Below, piece after piece: positions 11,684 through 22,168 of a stretch of 64,000 bases of DNA (within the stretch, counting starts at the first letter, position 1; each line of letters begins with the position of its first letter). Below the pieces are notes generated by a model. That model worked only from the letters and a program-made list of their open reading frames with translations, did not search any database and was not told the origin of the DNA. The position numbers and the translations under genes were made by a program. Source of the DNA: Halalkalibacter suaedae (GTDB lineage Bacteria; Bacillota; Bacilli; Bacillales; Bacillaceae_D); assembly GCF_017939705.1 (NCBI RefSeq), contig NZ_JAGKSQ010000007.1, forward strand, positions 1 through 64,000, given 5' to 3'.

Positions 11684-11756
11684 GGATGACCTATAGTGGT
11701 AGTCTATTATAAAAGAAGATAGAAGAATTCCTGAAAGAGGATAGGGAGGAAGACAA

Positions 11757-12527
11757 GTGCTGAAAAAATTTGGCTTGGCTGCAATGCTAATTGGGCTTCT
11801 TGTAGTAATGACAGGGTGCTTTAACATTGAGGAACCAATTACAAGAGATAGTGAAGGGATATGGAATTCGTATTTTGTGTATCCGTTATCTTGGTTGATC
11901 ATATATGTTGCAGAGTTATTTAATGAGAACTATGGACTAGCAATCATTATAGTAACGATTCTAATTCGATTGGTTTTACTACCATTAATGATTAAGCAGA
12001 CGAAGAGTGCGAAGGCGATGCAGGCAATCCAACCTGAAATGGCTAAGCTTCGTGAAAAATACAGTGCAAAAGACCAAAAGACACAACAACAATTGCAAAA
12101 AGAAATGATGGAAATGTTCCAAACTAAAGGAGTTAATCCTTTAGCAGGCTGTTTGCCGTTATTTGTTCAAATGCCAATTCTACTTGCTTTCTACCACGCG
12201 ATCATGCGAACAGATGAAATTGGAGGTCATAATTTCCTTTGGTTTGCTTTAGGTGAGCCTGATCCAATTTTTGTTTTACCAATCGTTGCTGGGATCACAA
12301 CTTTTATTCAACAAAAGATGATGATGGTTACAGATAATCCGCAAATGAAAGTATTACTATATGTAATGCCAATTATGATTTTTGTGTTCGCCATTTTCTT
12401 CCCAACTGCATTAACCTTGTATTGGGTTGTTGGTAACATATTCATGATTACTCAGACTTATTTTATTACTGGTCCAAATGTTGGTAAGGATAAGGTACCT
12501 AAAGAAACTGGAGGCAAGAAAAAGTGA
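11757..12527 (+). CDS. yidC: membrane protein insertase YidC/SpoIIIJ (lipoprotein)
   Basis: This Oxa1/YidC family insertase puts membrane proteins into the bilayer with or after SecYEG. In Bacillus this origin-proximal copy (SpoIIIJ) is also needed for forespore development. The 256-residue protein has a lipoprotein signal ending VVMTGC (Cys21), then hydrophobic segments at about 42-75, 125-150, 170-190 and 205-235. The hydrophilic loop between the first two is positively charged. The start is GTG with GGGAGG six bases upstream. It overlaps jag by 4 bp. Confidence 0.95.
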   Translation: MLKKFGLAAMLIGLLVVMTGCFNIEEPITRDSEGIWNSYFVYPLSWLIIYVAELFNENYGLAIIIVTILIRLVLLPLMIKQTKSAKAMQAIQPEMAKLREKYSAKDQKTQQQLQKEMMEMFQTKGVNPLAGCLPLFVQMPILLAFYHAIMRTDEIGGHNFLWFALGEPDPIFVLPIVAGITTFIQQKMMMVTDNPQMKVLLYVMPIMIFVFAIFFPTALTLYWVVGNIFMITQTYFITGPNVGKDKVPKETGGKKK

Positions 12528-13159
12528 AGAAGCTAACTGTTTCAGGTAAAACAATTGAAGAGGCTATTACTAAAGCATTAATTGAGCTTGATACGGTAAG
12601 AGATAAGATCACTTACGATGTTGTTGAAGAGCCAAAAAAAGGGCTATTTGGCCTTTTTGGCTCAAAGCCTGCTGTTGTAAATGTCGTTGTTCTACCTGAC
12701 CCGGTTGAAAAAGCTTATTCGTTTCTACTAGAGACTTTAACCCATATTGGAATTGATTCAAGCATTACAAAGCAGGAAGAGGGACAAACGGTTAAATTCG
12801 ATCTCACTTCAAATGGTGAAGCTGCTCGGTTAATTGGTAAAAGAGGTCAAACGCTTGAAGCATTAGAGTATTTGACCAATGTAGTTGCTAATAGAGAGGC
12901 AGAGTCATACCTTAAAGTAGAACTTGATACTGAAAATTACCGTGAACGCCGGAAACAGATTCTTGAGAAATTGGCAATCCGGGTAGCGAAGCAAGTCAAA
13001 GTGACACGAGTTCCGACTCCGTTAGAACCAATGAATTCAAGTGAGCGTAAACTGATCCATTCCACACTGCAACGTTTTGCTGGAATCCGAACGGTTTCAG
13101 AGGGGAAAGGAATAAAGAGACATATTGTGATTACTCCTGCTTCAAAAAAGTCTCATTAA
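12524..13159 (+). CDS. khpB: RNA-binding protein KhpB/Jag
   Basis: This 211-residue protein has an N-terminal Jag domain ([18 protein letters not shown]), a KH domain with [13 protein letters not shown], and a C-terminal R3H domain with [11 protein letters not shown] and KGIKRHIVI. KhpB binds RNA, usually as a partner of KhpA, and influences cell elongation and division in Firmicutes. The GTG start overlaps the yidC stop, so translation is coupled. A strong terminator follows. Confidence 0.95.
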   Translation: MKKLTVSGKTIEEAITKALIELDTVRDKITYDVVEEPKKGLFGLFGSKPAVVNVVVLPDPVEKAYSFLLETLTHIGIDSSITKQEEGQTVKFDLTSNGEAARLIGKRGQTLEALEYLTNVVANREAESYLKVELDTENYRERRKQILEKLAIRVAKQVKVTRVPTPLEPMNSSERKLIHSTLQRFAGIRTVSEGKGIKRHIVITPASKKSH

Positions 13160-13170
13160 GACTTTCTGTT

Positions 13171-13216
13171 GAGGGTGTTCCAAAAGGTAGATGACCTTTT
13201 GGAACACCCTCTTTTG
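13171..13216 (+). terminator. strong intrinsic terminator after khpB
   Basis: A perfect 17-bp stem starting GAGGGTGTTCC (13171-13187 with 13195-13211) has a seven-base loop and is followed by TTTTG. It ends the rpmH-khpB unit. Confidence 0.85.
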
Positions 13217-13344
13217 TGATTCGTATTTATTGGTTGATTATGCTATTCTAATACTTTAATAATGATGGCTATAGTAACTAATAGTTAAGGTGATAATAAA
13301 GATTATATAATATAGTATATATTGGGTTTATAAGAGAGGTGAGT

Positions 13345-14724
13345 ATGGTGGAATTTGATACAATAGCTGCGATATCAACAGCACTTGGTGAAGGAGCAAT
13401 TGGAATAGTGCGATTAAGTGGGGATCAGGCTGTTGAAATTGCAGATCTCATTTATAAAGGGAAAGACAAGTTAGAGTCCGTTCCTTCCCATACAATTGTT
13501 TATGGGTATATTACTGATCCGAGAACGAATGAACGGATCGAAGAAGCAATGATTTCTATTATGAGAGCACCTAAAACCTTTACTAGAGAAGATGTTGTCG
13601 AGATTAACTGTCACGGTGGAATTTTATCCGTTAATCGTGTCTTACAGCTTGCCTTAAGAAATGGAGCTCGTTTAGCTGAGCCGGGTGAATTCACGAAACG
13701 TGCCTTTTTAAATGGTCGAATTGATCTCTCGCAGGCTGAAGGGGTAATGGATCTCATTCGTGCGAAAACAGACCGTGCGATGGATGTTGCTCTGAACCAG
13801 GTTGAAGGCCGTTTATCTAACCAAATTAGATTATTAAGACAGGCACTACTTGAAACTGTTGCACATGTTGAGGTCAATATTGACTATCCTGAATACGATG
13901 CTGAAACGATGACGCATCATATTTTAAAGGAGAAGGCAGAGTATGTGCTTAAGGAAATTGATAAATTATTAACAACAGCTTCTCAAGGGAAAATTCTCAG
14001 AGAAGGAATATCAACAGTTATTATCGGTCGCCCGAATGTCGGTAAGTCTTCTTTGTTAAATAGTCTTGTCCATGAAAATAAGGCTATTGTTACGGATGTT
14101 CCTGGGACAACTAGGGATGTAATTGAAGAGTATGTGAATGTAAGAGGGGTACCGTTAAAGCTAGTCGATACAGCTGGTATTAGAGAAACTGAGGATATTG
14201 TAGAACGAATTGGTGTTGAACGCTCGAGGCAAGTATTAAAGGAAGCTGATCTTATCTTACTTGTTCTCAATTATGGTGAAGTACTATCAGAGGAAGATCG
14301 TGCTTTATTTGAAGTAGTAAAAGATATGAACGTTATTGTCATTGTCAATAAGACTGATATTGAGCAGAGGATTGATCTAGATGCTGTGAGAGAGTTAGCG
14401 AAAACGCGCCCGCTCGTTACAACATCGCTCCTACTTGATGAAGGGATTGATCAATTAGAGCAAGCAATTGCTGATTTGTTCTTTGAAGGAGATATTGAAG
14501 GTGGCGATTTAACCTATGTGTCGAATACGCGTCATATTGCTTTACTAGAGCAGGCTAGCTCGACGATTAAGGATTCTCTTGAAGCGATTGACATGGGCGT
14601 ACCTATCGACCTCGTGCAGATCGATATAACAAGAACGTGGGAGCTACTTGGCGAAATCATTGGTGACAGTGTACATGAAAGTTTAATTGACCAATTGTTT
14701 TCACAATTCTGCCTAGGGAAGTAA
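13345..14724 (+). CDS. mnmE: tRNA modification GTPase MnmE
   Basis: MnmE acts with MnmG to modify uridine 34 of certain tRNAs (5-carboxymethylaminomethyl side chain). The 459-residue protein has an N-terminal folate-binding domain ([22 protein letters not shown]), a central GTPase domain with [20 protein letters not shown] and NKTD, and the C-terminal CLGK motif. The ATG at 13345 has GAGAGG five bases upstream. An in-frame GTG at 13339 overlaps that site and is less likely. Confidence 0.96.
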   Translation: MVEFDTIAAISTALGEGAIGIVRLSGDQAVEIADLIYKGKDKLESVPSHTIVYGYITDPRTNERIEEAMISIMRAPKTFTREDVVEINCHGGILSVNRVLQLALRNGARLAEPGEFTKRAFLNGRIDLSQAEGVMDLIRAKTDRAMDVALNQVEGRLSNQIRLLRQALLETVAHVEVNIDYPEYDAETMTHHILKEKAEYVLKEIDKLLTTASQGKILREGISTVIIGRPNVGKSSLLNSLVHENKAIVTDVPGTTRDVIEEYVNVRGVPLKLVDTAGIRETEDIVERIGVERSRQVLKEADLILLVLNYGEVLSEEDRALFEVVKDMNVIVIVNKTDIEQRIDLDAVRELAKTRPLVTTSLLLDEGIDQLEQAIADLFFEGDIEGGDLTYVSNTRHIALLEQASSTIKDSLEAIDMGVPIDLVQIDITRTWELLGEIIGDSVHESLIDQLFSQFCLGK

Positions 14725-14746
14725 TGAAAAAAAGGAGGTTAAAAAG

Positions 14747-16633
14747 ATGAATTATCAAGGCGGAGAATTTGATGTTGTGGTCATTGGTGCTGGCCATGCT
14801 GGTGTTGAAGCTGGACTTGCTGCAGCGCGTATGGGTGCTAACACATTAATGCTTACTTTGAATCTAGATGCTGTAGCATATATGCCATGTAACCCTTCAG
14901 TAGGTGGACCGGCTAAAGGGATTGTTGTTCGTGAGATTGATGCATTAGGTGGCGAAATGGGTAGGAATATTGATAAAACTCATATCCAAATGAGAATGCT
15001 TAATACTGGTAAAGGGCCTGCAGTTCGGGCGTTACGTGCACAGGCAGATAAGTTTCTCTATCAAAATGAAATGAAGAAAACGATTGAGGAGCAAGAAAAT
15101 TTGCTTCTGAGACAAGGAATGGTCGATCGTCTTATAGTGGAAGATGGTGTATGTAAAGGGGTAATAACAAACACAGGAGCTGAGTATCGCTCAAAAACAG
15201 TCATTGTTACAACTGGAACATATCTTAGAGGGAAAATTATTCTAGGAGAGCTTGCGTACGAAAGTGGGCCAAATAATATGCAAGCATCTGTTAAATTATC
15301 GGATCATCTAAAGGAGCTAGGTTTTTCTATTGTGCGCTTCAAAACAGGAACGCCTCCTCGTGTGAATGCAAGCAGTATTGATTATTCACAAACAGAGATC
15401 CAACCAGGGGATGACCAGCCTCGTGCGTTTTCATTTGAAACGGTTAAATTCATTACAGATCAGTTGCCTTGCTGGCTAACATACACAGGTGAGGAAACGC
15501 ACACAATTATTAACAATAATCTAAGTCGTTCTCCAATGTATTCTGGTGTTATTGAAGGAACAGGACCGAGATACTGCCCATCAATTGAAGATAAAATTGT
15601 TCGATTCAATGATAAACCGCGTCACCAAATTTTCCTTGAACCAGAAGGGCGTAATACGTCTGAGGTTTATGTTCAAGGATTATCAACTAGTTTACCTGAG
15701 GAAGTCCAACTTGAGATCCTAAAATCAATTCCAGGCTTACAAGATGTGAAAATGATGCGGCCAGGATATGCGATTGAGTACGATGCCGTTGTTCCGACTC
15801 AATTGTGGCCAACGCTTGAGACAAAATTAATTGAAGGTTTATTCACAGCAGGTCAAATAAATGGAACATCTGGTTATGAAGAGGCAGCTGGTCAAGGGAT
15901 TATGGCTGGAATTAACGCAGCTCGAAAAGCTCAAGGTAATGAAGGAATTATTTTAGATCGATCAGAGGCATATATTGGTGTTCTTATTGATGATCTCATT
16001 ACGAAAGGGACAAATGAACCTTATCGTTTACTAACTTCTAGAGCTGAGTATCGTCTTCTGCTTCGTCATGATAACGCAGATTTAAGATTAACTGAAATCG
16101 GACATGAAATTGGAATGATCCCACAGGAACGCTATGAACGCTTTATTTTGAAGAAGAATCAAATTGAGCAAGAAAAGAAGCGGCTAGAAGGAATTATTAT
16201 TAAGCCGTCAGAGCATGTAGCAGAAGTATTAGCTGCAGCAGGGTCTACACCATTGCAAGAAGCGATCAGAGCAACCTTGCTTTTGAAGCGTCCTGAGATG
16301 ACTTATGCTGATATTGCTAAAATAGTAGAAGCTCCAGAAGAGGCTATTAATGAAGAAGTTGCAGAGCAAGTAGAAATTCAAGTGAAATATGAAGGTTATA
16401 TTGAAAAACAGCTTCAACAAGTTGAACGTTCTAAGAAGATGGAAAACAAAAAATTACCAGAAGATCTCGATTATATGGCTATTAGTGGGTTAGCATCAGA
16501 GGCTAGACAAAAATTAAGTCAAGTTCGGCCGCTTTCGGTAGGTCAGGCATCGAGAGTATCTGGAGTGAATCCAGCTGATATTTCGATTTTGCTAGTGTAT
16601 TTGGAGCAGGGGAAATTAGCCAAAATTCAATAA
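14747..16633 (+). CDS. mnmG: tRNA uridine-5-carboxymethylaminomethyl synthase MnmG
   Basis: This is the FAD-dependent partner of MnmE. The 628-residue protein opens with the dinucleotide-binding fold [15 protein letters not shown] and contains the GidA signatures [10 protein letters not shown] and [29 protein letters not shown] lies upstream of the ATG, and the gene is 22 bp from mnmE. Length matches the family. Confidence 0.97.
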   Translation: MNYQGGEFDVVVIGAGHAGVEAGLAAARMGANTLMLTLNLDAVAYMPCNPSVGGPAKGIVVREIDALGGEMGRNIDKTHIQMRMLNTGKGPAVRALRAQADKFLYQNEMKKTIEEQENLLLRQGMVDRLIVEDGVCKGVITNTGAEYRSKTVIVTTGTYLRGKIILGELAYESGPNNMQASVKLSDHLKELGFSIVRFKTGTPPRVNASSIDYSQTEIQPGDDQPRAFSFETVKFITDQLPCWLTYTGEETHTIINNNLSRSPMYSGVIEGTGPRYCPSIEDKIVRFNDKPRHQIFLEPEGRNTSEVYVQGLSTSLPEEVQLEILKSIPGLQDVKMMRPGYAIEYDAVVPTQLWPTLETKLIEGLFTAGQINGTSGYEEAAGQGIMAGINAARKAQGNEGIILDRSEAYIGVLIDDLITKGTNEPYRLLTSRAEYRLLLRHDNADLRLTEIGHEIGMIPQERYERFILKKNQIEQEKKRLEGIIIKPSEHVAEVLAAAGSTPLQEAIRATLLLKRPEMTYADIAKIVEAPEEAINEEVAEQVEIQVKYEGYIEKQLQQVERSKKMENKKLPEDLDYMAISGLASEARQKLSQVRPLSVGQASRVSGVNPADISILLVYLEQGKLAKIQ

Positions 16634-16651
16634 GAAAAGTGGAGATTGTCC

Positions 16652-17365
16652 ATGTCAAAACAACAATTTATCCCTTTATTAAGGGAAAAAGGCATTGAAT
16701 TAACAGAGAAACAGGAACACCAGTTCGATTTGTACTTTAACATTCTAGTTGAATGGAACGAGAAGATGAATCTAACTGCAATTACGAATGAAGATGATGT
16801 TTATTTAAAACATTTTTATGACTCAATCTCTGCCGCATTTCATTATCCTTTTAAAGCCGGACAAAGGGTTATTGATGTCGGTGCGGGGGCAGGCTTTCCT
16901 AGTATTCCAATTAAAATCATCTATCCTGAGCTAGAAGTAAGTATTGTTGATTCGTTAAACAAACGGATATCATTTTTAGAACATCTCGCTTCCTCATTAC
17001 AATTAAAAAATGTCTTTTTCCATCATGATCGTGCTGAAACTTTTGGACAAAATAAGCAGCATCGTGAAGCATATGATATTGTAACTGCTAGAGCTGTTGC
17101 TAGAATGTCAGTGCTCTCAGAGCTTTGCTTACCGCTTGTTAAGGTGGGTGGTGACTTTTTGGCAATGAAAGCTGCAGGTACACCAAATGAACTTGAGGAT
17201 GCGAGTAAAGCAATTACTCTTCTAGGTGGGAAGATAGTCTCTGACAATGCATTTACGTTGCCGATTGAAGAAAGCGAAAGGCATATCGTTCATCTGCATA
17301 AAGAGAAAGCAACGCCAAAAAAATACCCAAGAAAGCCGGGTACCCCAAATAAGCTACCATTGTAA
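16652..17365 (+). CDS. rsmG: 16S rRNA (guanine-527-N7) methyltransferase RsmG
   Basis: This SAM-dependent methyltransferase modifies G527 of 16S rRNA. The 237-residue protein has the SAM-binding motif [17 protein letters not shown] and the block [12 protein letters not shown]. The ATG at 16652 has GGAG seven bases upstream; an in-frame TTG two codons earlier is not needed. Its stop codon touches a palindrome that is both a parS site and a likely terminator. Confidence 0.96.
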   Translation: MSKQQFIPLLREKGIELTEKQEHQFDLYFNILVEWNEKMNLTAITNEDDVYLKHFYDSISAAFHYPFKAGQRVIDVGAGAGFPSIPIKIIYPELEVSIVDSLNKRISFLEHLASSLQLKNVFFHHDRAETFGQNKQHREAYDIVTARAVARMSVLSELCLPLVKVGGDFLAMKAAGTPNELEDASKAITLLGGKIVSDNAFTLPIEESERHIVHLHKEKATPKKYPRKPGTPNKLPL

Positions 17366-17399
17366 GTTATGTTTCACGTGAAACATAACTTCTTTTTTC
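17364..17399 (+). terminator. terminator after rsmG built around parS
   Basis: A perfect 28-bp palindrome (17364-17391) begins inside the rsmG stop codon and is followed by TCTTTTTTCT. As RNA it would form a 12-bp stem with a four-base loop and a U-tract. Its centre is the parS site, so one sequence probably serves both uses. Confidence 0.65.
17370..17385. promoter_or_regulatory. parS centromere site 1
   Basis: TGTTTCACGTGAAACA is a perfect palindromic match to the Bacillus parS consensus TGTTNCACGTGAAACA. ParB binds such sites, loads as a CTP clamp, and with ParA and SMC organises the origin. The site is about 1.2 kb upstream of parA. Confidence 0.95.
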
Positions 17400-17466
17400 T
17401 AAAGCATTTAACATAGTTTCTGAAGACCAATTATATTAATTTTATCTGTTAATTAAGGAATATTAC

Positions 17467-17495
17467 TTGACGCTAATGGCATTGCAGGATATAAA
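17467..17495 (+). promoter_or_regulatory. noc promoter
   Basis: TTGACG (17467-17472) and TATAAA (17490-17495) are separated by exactly 17 bp. The site is about 80 bp upstream of the chosen noc start and downstream of the rsmG terminator. Confidence 0.75.
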
Positions 17496-17576
17496 AGAAA
17501 TAGGGATAATAGAAGGACTTTCGTAGTGTGTGTCGAAATCAGTAAGACGGTTACTATCAGAAGGTGGTGTCAGACG

Positions 17577-18464
17577 ATGAAGCAACCGTTTTCTCGCTTT
17601 TTTGGCTTGAACGATAAACAAGCCGAGGTAGAACAAAGTGAAAACGACGAAATAGAAGTGGTAAGCGAAAACGAAGAAATTAATGATAATGAAGAAGTTA
17701 GAGAAGTATTAATTTCTGAAATTGTACCGAATCGTTTCCAGCCTCGTACTGTATTTGACGAGGAACGCATACAGGAACTCGCACAAACGATTCGTACTCA
17801 TGGGGTAATTCAGCCGATAGTCGTGAGAGAACGTGATGGTAAGTTTGAGATTATTGCTGGTGAAAGAAGATGGCGAGCGGTTACATTGCTTGGTTGGGAA
17901 ACAATCCCTGCACTAATAAAAGATTATAATGACTCCCAAACAGCTTCAATTGCATTAATTGAAAACTTACAAAGAGAAGGGTTAACTGCGATTGAAGAAG
18001 CGATTGCGTACGCAAAGTTAATTGAGTTACATGGCTTAACACAGGAGAGCCTAGCTCAAAGATTAGGAAAAGGACAATCAACTGTCGCAAATAAGTTGCG
18101 ATTGTTACATCTTCCTGATTTAGTTCAGCAAGCAATCATGGAACGCAAAATCTCAGAACGCCATGCCCGGGCATTGCTTTCACTAAAGGATGAAGTCGTC
18201 CAGACAAAGCTTTTAGAAGAAATTATTGAAAAGCATCTTAATGTTAAGCAAACAGAGGAACGGATTAGACAGATTTTAGAAGGTCAACAAGGCCAAAAGA
18301 AAAAAGTAGCAACGCGTAAGTCTTATTCTAAGGATATGCGTATTGCTATGAATACAATTAGACAGTCCGTCGATATGGTTTTAAAAAGTGGTTTACATGT
18401 AGATACAGATGAAGAAGAGCATGATGAATTTTATCAATTTACTATTCGAATTCCTAAAAAATAA
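17577..18464 (+). CDS. noc: nucleoid occlusion protein Noc
   Basis: Noc is a ParB paralogue that binds its own DNA sites and prevents division over the nucleoid. The 295-residue protein starts [11 protein letters not shown], the short amphipathic membrane-targeting helix of Noc, then an acidic linker. A ParB/Sulfiredoxin-like domain follows with the CTP-binding motif GERRWRA, and then a helix-turn-helix ([19 protein letters not shown]). The ATG at 17577 has AAGGTGG upstream. The N-terminal helix distinguishes it from ParB, encoded downstream. Confidence 0.95.
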   Translation: MKQPFSRFFGLNDKQAEVEQSENDEIEVVSENEEINDNEEVREVLISEIVPNRFQPRTVFDEERIQELAQTIRTHGVIQPIVVRERDGKFEIIAGERRWRAVTLLGWETIPALIKDYNDSQTASIALIENLQREGLTAIEEAIAYAKLIELHGLTQESLAQRLGKGQSTVANKLRLLHLPDLVQQAIMERKISERHARALLSLKDEVVQTKLLEEIIEKHLNVKQTEERIRQILEGQQGQKKKVATRKSYSKDMRIAMNTIRQSVDMVLKSGLHVDTDEEEHDEFYQFTIRIPKK

Positions 18465-18491
18465 TCTATCAATTGTGATAGATTATTTTTT
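18462..18491 (+). terminator. intrinsic terminator after noc
   Basis: A 10-bp stem TAATCTATCA/TGATAGATTA with loop ATTG is followed by a run of T. It begins at the noc stop codon. Confidence 0.8.
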
Positions 18492-18596
18492 TCTATCAAA
18501 TTATTTACGCAGTTACACAACTTTCTAAAAACGTGAAACGAAAATTGTGTTAAAATAAAAGACGAATTGCAGTTAGGACGGAAAGTAGGTGACAGT

Positions 18597-19370
18597 GTGG
18601 GGAGAATCATCTCTGTAGCAAATCAAAAGGGTGGTGTCGGAAAAACGACAACCGCTGTTAATTTAAGTGCTTGTTTAGCACATATTGGCAAGAAGGTTCT
18701 GCTTGTTGACATTGATCCACAAGGGAATGCAACAAGTGGTGTAGGGATAGAGAAAGGCGATGTTGATGAGTGTGTCTATGATGTCTTAGTTGAGGATGTT
18801 GAACCAAGACAAGTTATAAAGAAATCAGCATTAGAAGGTTTAGATGTTTTGCCTTCTACGATTCAATTATCAGGAGCTGAAATTGAATTAGTACCGACCA
18901 TTTCCAGAGAAGTACGATTAAAAAGAGCCTTGGCAACTGTTTCTGATGATTATGATTTTATATTTATAGATTGTCCACCATCACTGGGGCTACTAACGAT
19001 TAATGCGTTAACCGCTTCAGATTCGGTGTTGATACCGGTACAGTGTGAGTATTATGCATTAGAAGGTTTAAGCCAATTATTAAATACAGTACGATTAGTA
19101 CAAAAACATTTAAATACAAATCTTGCTATTGAAGGTGTTTTGTTAACGATGCTAGATGCTCGAACGAATTTAGGAATTCAAGTTATTGAAGAAGTTAAGA
19201 AATATTTCCGTGAGAAGGTATTTGATACAATTATTCCACGTAATGTACGTTTGGGAGAAGCACCGAGTCACGGGAAACCAATCATAACGTATGATCCTAA
19301 ATCAAGAGGGGCAGAGGTTTACGTAGATTTAGCAAAGGAAGTGGTGACGAGTGGCGAAAGGGTTAGGTAA
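18597..19370 (+). CDS. parA: chromosome partitioning ATPase ParA/Soj
   Basis: This deviant Walker-type ATPase binds DNA as an ATP dimer and is reset by ParB; in Bacillus it also regulates DnaA. With the GTG start at 18597 it has 257 residues, opening MGRIISVANQKGGVGKTTT, so the deviant Walker A lies close to the N-terminus as in Soj. DIDPQGNAT and FIDCPPSLGLLT are also present. AGGTGA lies five bases before the GTG. It overlaps parB by 20 bp. Confidence 0.96.
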   Translation: MGRIISVANQKGGVGKTTTAVNLSACLAHIGKKVLLVDIDPQGNATSGVGIEKGDVDECVYDVLVEDVEPRQVIKKSALEGLDVLPSTIQLSGAEIELVPTISREVRLKRALATVSDDYDFIFIDCPPSLGLLTINALTASDSVLIPVQCEYYALEGLSQLLNTVRLVQKHLNTNLAIEGVLLTMLDARTNLGIQVIEEVKKYFREKVFDTIIPRNVRLGEAPSHGKPIITYDPKSRGAEVYVDLAKEVVTSGERVR

Positions 19371-20199
19371 AGGATTACAAGCATTTTTTCCTGATCATAC
19401 AGATGAAATGGAAGATAAAGTAGAACAGTTATCTGTCTCTGAATTACGATCAAATCCATATCAGCCTCGTAAAACTTTTTCTGAAGAAGCAATTAAAGAA
19501 TTATCAGACTCTATTCGTGAGCATGGTATTCTTCAACCGATCATTGCTCGGAAAACCATTAAAGGCTATGAAATTGTCGTTGGAGAAAGACGTTTTCGTG
19601 CAGCGAAAGAAGCTGGATTAACTGCCGTTCCTGTGGTTGTTAAAGAATTAGATGAACAAAAAATGATGGAATTGGCATTAATCGAAAATCTTCAAAGAGA
19701 AGATTTAAATCCAATTGAAGAAGCTGTGGCTTATGAAAAATTAATGAGCCATCTCAAGGTTACACAGGAACAGCTATCAAAAAGGGTTGGTAAAAGCCGT
19801 CCGCATATTGCGAATCATTTACGATTATTGCAATTACCAAATGTTGTTCAACAATTTATCTCTGACGGAAAATTATCAATGGGACATGGACGAGCTCTGC
19901 TTGGACTAAAAGAAAAACAGAAACTCTCCATCTTACTTGAGAAAGTTTTGCAAGAGAAATTAAGTGTTCGTGAAGTTGAAGCACTAGTAAATCAATTAAA
20001 TGAACATGTTCCACGTGAAACAAAACGAAAGAAAATTGTGTTATCGCCTTTCCTGAAAGAACGTCAGGATGTTCTGAGATCTAGACTTGGAACTTCGGTG
20101 CTGATTAAGCCAGGAAAGAAAAAAGGAAAGATAGAAATAGATTATTTCTCTGATGATGATTTAGAGCGTATCGTTCAGATGTTAGAAGCTAATCAATAA
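19351..20199 (+). CDS. parB: chromosome partitioning protein ParB/Spo0J
   Basis: This is the CTP-dependent clamp that loads at parS and recruits SMC to the origin. The 282-residue protein has the ParA-stimulating N-terminus (AKGLGKGLQAFF), the CTP-binding GERRFRAAKEAG, the helix-turn-helix LSKRVGKSRPHIANHLRLL, and a C-terminal dimer domain. GTG start inside the end of parA. A perfect parS site lies within its own coding sequence, as in B. subtilis spo0J. Confidence 0.96.
   Translation: MAKGLGKGLQAFFPDHTDEMEDKVEQLSVSELRSNPYQPRKTFSEEAIKELSDSIREHGILQPIIARKTIKGYEIVVGERRFRAAKEAGLTAVPVVVKELDEQKMMELALIENLQREDLNPIEEAVAYEKLMSHLKVTQEQLSKRVGKSRPHIANHLRLLQLPNVVQQFISDGKLSMGHGRALLGLKEKQKLSILLEKVLQEKLSVREVEALVNQLNEHVPRETKRKKIVLSPFLKERQDVLRSRLGTSVLIKPGKKKGKIEIDYFSDDDLERIVQMLEANQ
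20007..20022. promoter_or_regulatory. parS centromere site 2, inside parB
   Basis: TGTTCCACGTGAAACA is the exact B. subtilis-type parS sequence. It encodes part of the VPRETK segment of ParB, so DNA binding and coding constraints overlap. It lies 2.6 kb from parS site 1. Confidence 0.95.
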
Positions 20200-20209
20200 T
20201 AATCTAATC

Positions 20210-20253
20210 AAAAAAGTCATCACTATCGATCGTTATAGCGATGACTTTTTTTT
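20210..20253 (+). terminator. intrinsic terminator after parB
   Basis: AAAAAGTCATC (20211-20221) pairs with GATGACTTTTT (20240-20250), with extra pairing CTAT/ATAG nearer the loop. A T-tract follows. Confidence 0.8.
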
Positions 20254-20286
20254 GCTGAAATGAGATTAGGAGGGGAGTAGTAGCGT

Positions 20287-21435
20287 ATGATTTACTTTGA
20301 TCACGCAGCATCTTCGTTTCCAAAGCCAAAAGCTGTGGCACAGGCTATGCATGAAGCAGTAGACACGTACAGTGCGAATCCAGGTAGGGGTGGACACGTT
20401 CTTGCGGAAAAAGCCCGCTTAGCTATTGATGAAACGAGGAAAAAGCTAGCAAATCTTTTTGGAGCAGCAAGTAGCAAGAATGTATGGTTCTATCAAAATG
20501 CAACAATGGCTATTAATCAAGCACTAATTGGTTTTCCATTTGAAAGTGGGGATCATGTTATTACAACGATGTTTGAGCATAACTCAATCTTAAGACCACT
20601 TGAAAAACTGATAAGGGAAAAAGGGATTAAAGTTACATATGTCGAGCCGAATGAAGAAGGAATGATCACTCCTGACGTCTTTTTAGCTGAAGTAACGGAC
20701 CGAACAAAAATGTTTGCAGTCACACATGCCTCCAATGTAACTGGAGCCATATTCCCAATTAAGGAGCTTGCTAAGGTTGCTACGAAGAATAGTATTGTAG
20801 TAGTAGTAGACGCCTCTCAAACAGCTGGGACTCTGCCAATTGATATAGAGAAAGATGGAATTGACCTATTAGCCTTCGCAGGTCATAAATCATTATTAGG
20901 TCCTCAAGGAACTGGTGTCCTTATAAGTAAGCAGGATTATAACCTTGAACCACTTATTGTAGGAGGTACTGGCAGTTATTCTGAATTACCGCATCAACCA
21001 TTATCATGGCCTGATCGGTATGAAGCCGGGACGTTGAATACACCAGGGATTGTCGGGCTTTCAGCAGGTATTGATGAAATTAATCGAAAAGGGATATCGT
21101 CAATTTATGAGCATGAGCAGCAGCTAGTGAAAACATTTTTAGAACAAAGTGAATTAATTGAAGGTTTGACTGTTTACGGGCCAAGGAATCTATTAGAACG
21201 CGTTGCTGTTATTTCGTTTAAGCTTGATGGAATCGATAGTCATGAGGTGGCGATGATTCTTGATGACCATTATCAAATTGCAGTTCGTGCTGGACTTCAC
21301 TGTTCACCGAAAATACATCAATCAATGAAGACAATAGATACAGGTCTTATTCGAGTTAGCTTCGGACCGTATAATACACTTGATGAAGTGAGTAAATTAA
21401 TTCAGGCATTAAAAGAAATAGAAGCAGCATTTTAG
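20287..21435 (+). CDS. class V aminotransferase, cysteine desulfurase family
   Basis: This is a fold-type I PLP enzyme of 382 residues. The PLP lysine is in FAGHKSLLGPQGTGVL, the block VDASQTAG is present, and a cysteine lies in AGLHCSP near the C-terminus, where desulfurases carry their persulfide residue. The opening MIYFDHAASSFPKP is that of the cysteine desulfurase-like group. No sulfur acceptor gene (such as iscU or sufU) is adjacent, so the substrate is not proven. It probably forms a pair with the DUF554 gene 16 bp downstream. Confidence 0.85.
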   Translation: MIYFDHAASSFPKPKAVAQAMHEAVDTYSANPGRGGHVLAEKARLAIDETRKKLANLFGAASSKNVWFYQNATMAINQALIGFPFESGDHVITTMFEHNSILRPLEKLIREKGIKVTYVEPNEEGMITPDVFLAEVTDRTKMFAVTHASNVTGAIFPIKELAKVATKNSIVVVVDASQTAGTLPIDIEKDGIDLLAFAGHKSLLGPQGTGVLISKQDYNLEPLIVGGTGSYSELPHQPLSWPDRYEAGTLNTPGIVGLSAGIDEINRKGISSIYEHEQQLVKTFLEQSELIEGLTVYGPRNLLERVAVISFKLDGIDSHEVAMILDDHYQIAVRAGLHCSPKIHQSMKTIDTGLIRVSFGPYNTLDEVSKLIQALKEIEAAF

Positions 21436-21451
21436 CGAGGAGATCGAGAAC

Positions 21452-22156
21452 ATGGTTTTGACTGGAACAATTGTGAATGGACTGGCAATCATTCTAGCTT
21501 CACTCATAGGTCTACTAGTTAGACGAATTCCTGAGCAAATGAAGCAAACCATCATGCAGGCAATTGCCCTTGCAGTCATTGTCTTAGGTATTGGAATGGC
21601 ATTAGAGAGCGACCAATTTTTAATTGTGATTGCGAGTCTTGTAATAGGTGGAATTATAGGAGAAAAGGTTAATATTGAAGGTGGATTAAATAGAGTAGGG
21701 GTATGGCTTGAACGACGCCTTGGTGCCAAGGAAGAAGGATCAATTGCAAAAGCCTTTGTTACGACAACTCTTATTTATGTTGTCGGTGCTATGGCCATTC
21801 TTGGTGCACTTGATAGTGGTTTACGAGGAGATCATGCCGTTCTTTATACGAAATCAATGCTAGATGGGTTTTCAGCAATTATCTTCACATCAACATTAGG
21901 TATTGGAGTAATTTTTTCAGCTATTCCAGTTATGCTATATCAAGGTGGAATTGCCTTACTTGCTACTCAGATCAATCAATTTGTACCTGAAGTAGTAATG
22001 AGTTCATTTATAACAGAAATGACAGCTACAGGTGGGGTATTGATTATTGCAATTGGATTGAATATTGCGGGTCTATTACAGGTTAGGGTTGCCAATCTAC
22101 TACCTAGTATTGCTATTGTTGCTGTAATGGTAACTGCTTTACACTTTTTTTCTTAA
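21452..22156 (+). CDS. DUF554 family membrane protein (YqgA-like)
   Basis: This 234-residue integral membrane protein opens with the DUF554 pattern LTGTIVNGLAIILASLIG and has about six hydrophobic segments, with a GMALES turn near residue 48. Family members have no firmly established function. A ribosome binding site (GCGAGGAGAT) precedes the ATG. The first copy of the dispersed repeat follows the stop. Confidence 0.88.
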   Translation: MVLTGTIVNGLAIILASLIGLLVRRIPEQMKQTIMQAIALAVIVLGIGMALESDQFLIVIASLVIGGIIGEKVNIEGGLNRVGVWLERRLGAKEEGSIAKAFVTTTLIYVVGAMAILGALDSGLRGDHAVLYTKSMLDGFSAIIFTSTLGIGVIFSAIPVMLYQGGIALLATQINQFVPEVVMSSFITEMTATGGVLIIAIGLNIAGLLQVRVANLLPSIAIVAVMVTALHFFS

Positions 22157-22168
22157 TATAATAAATAG

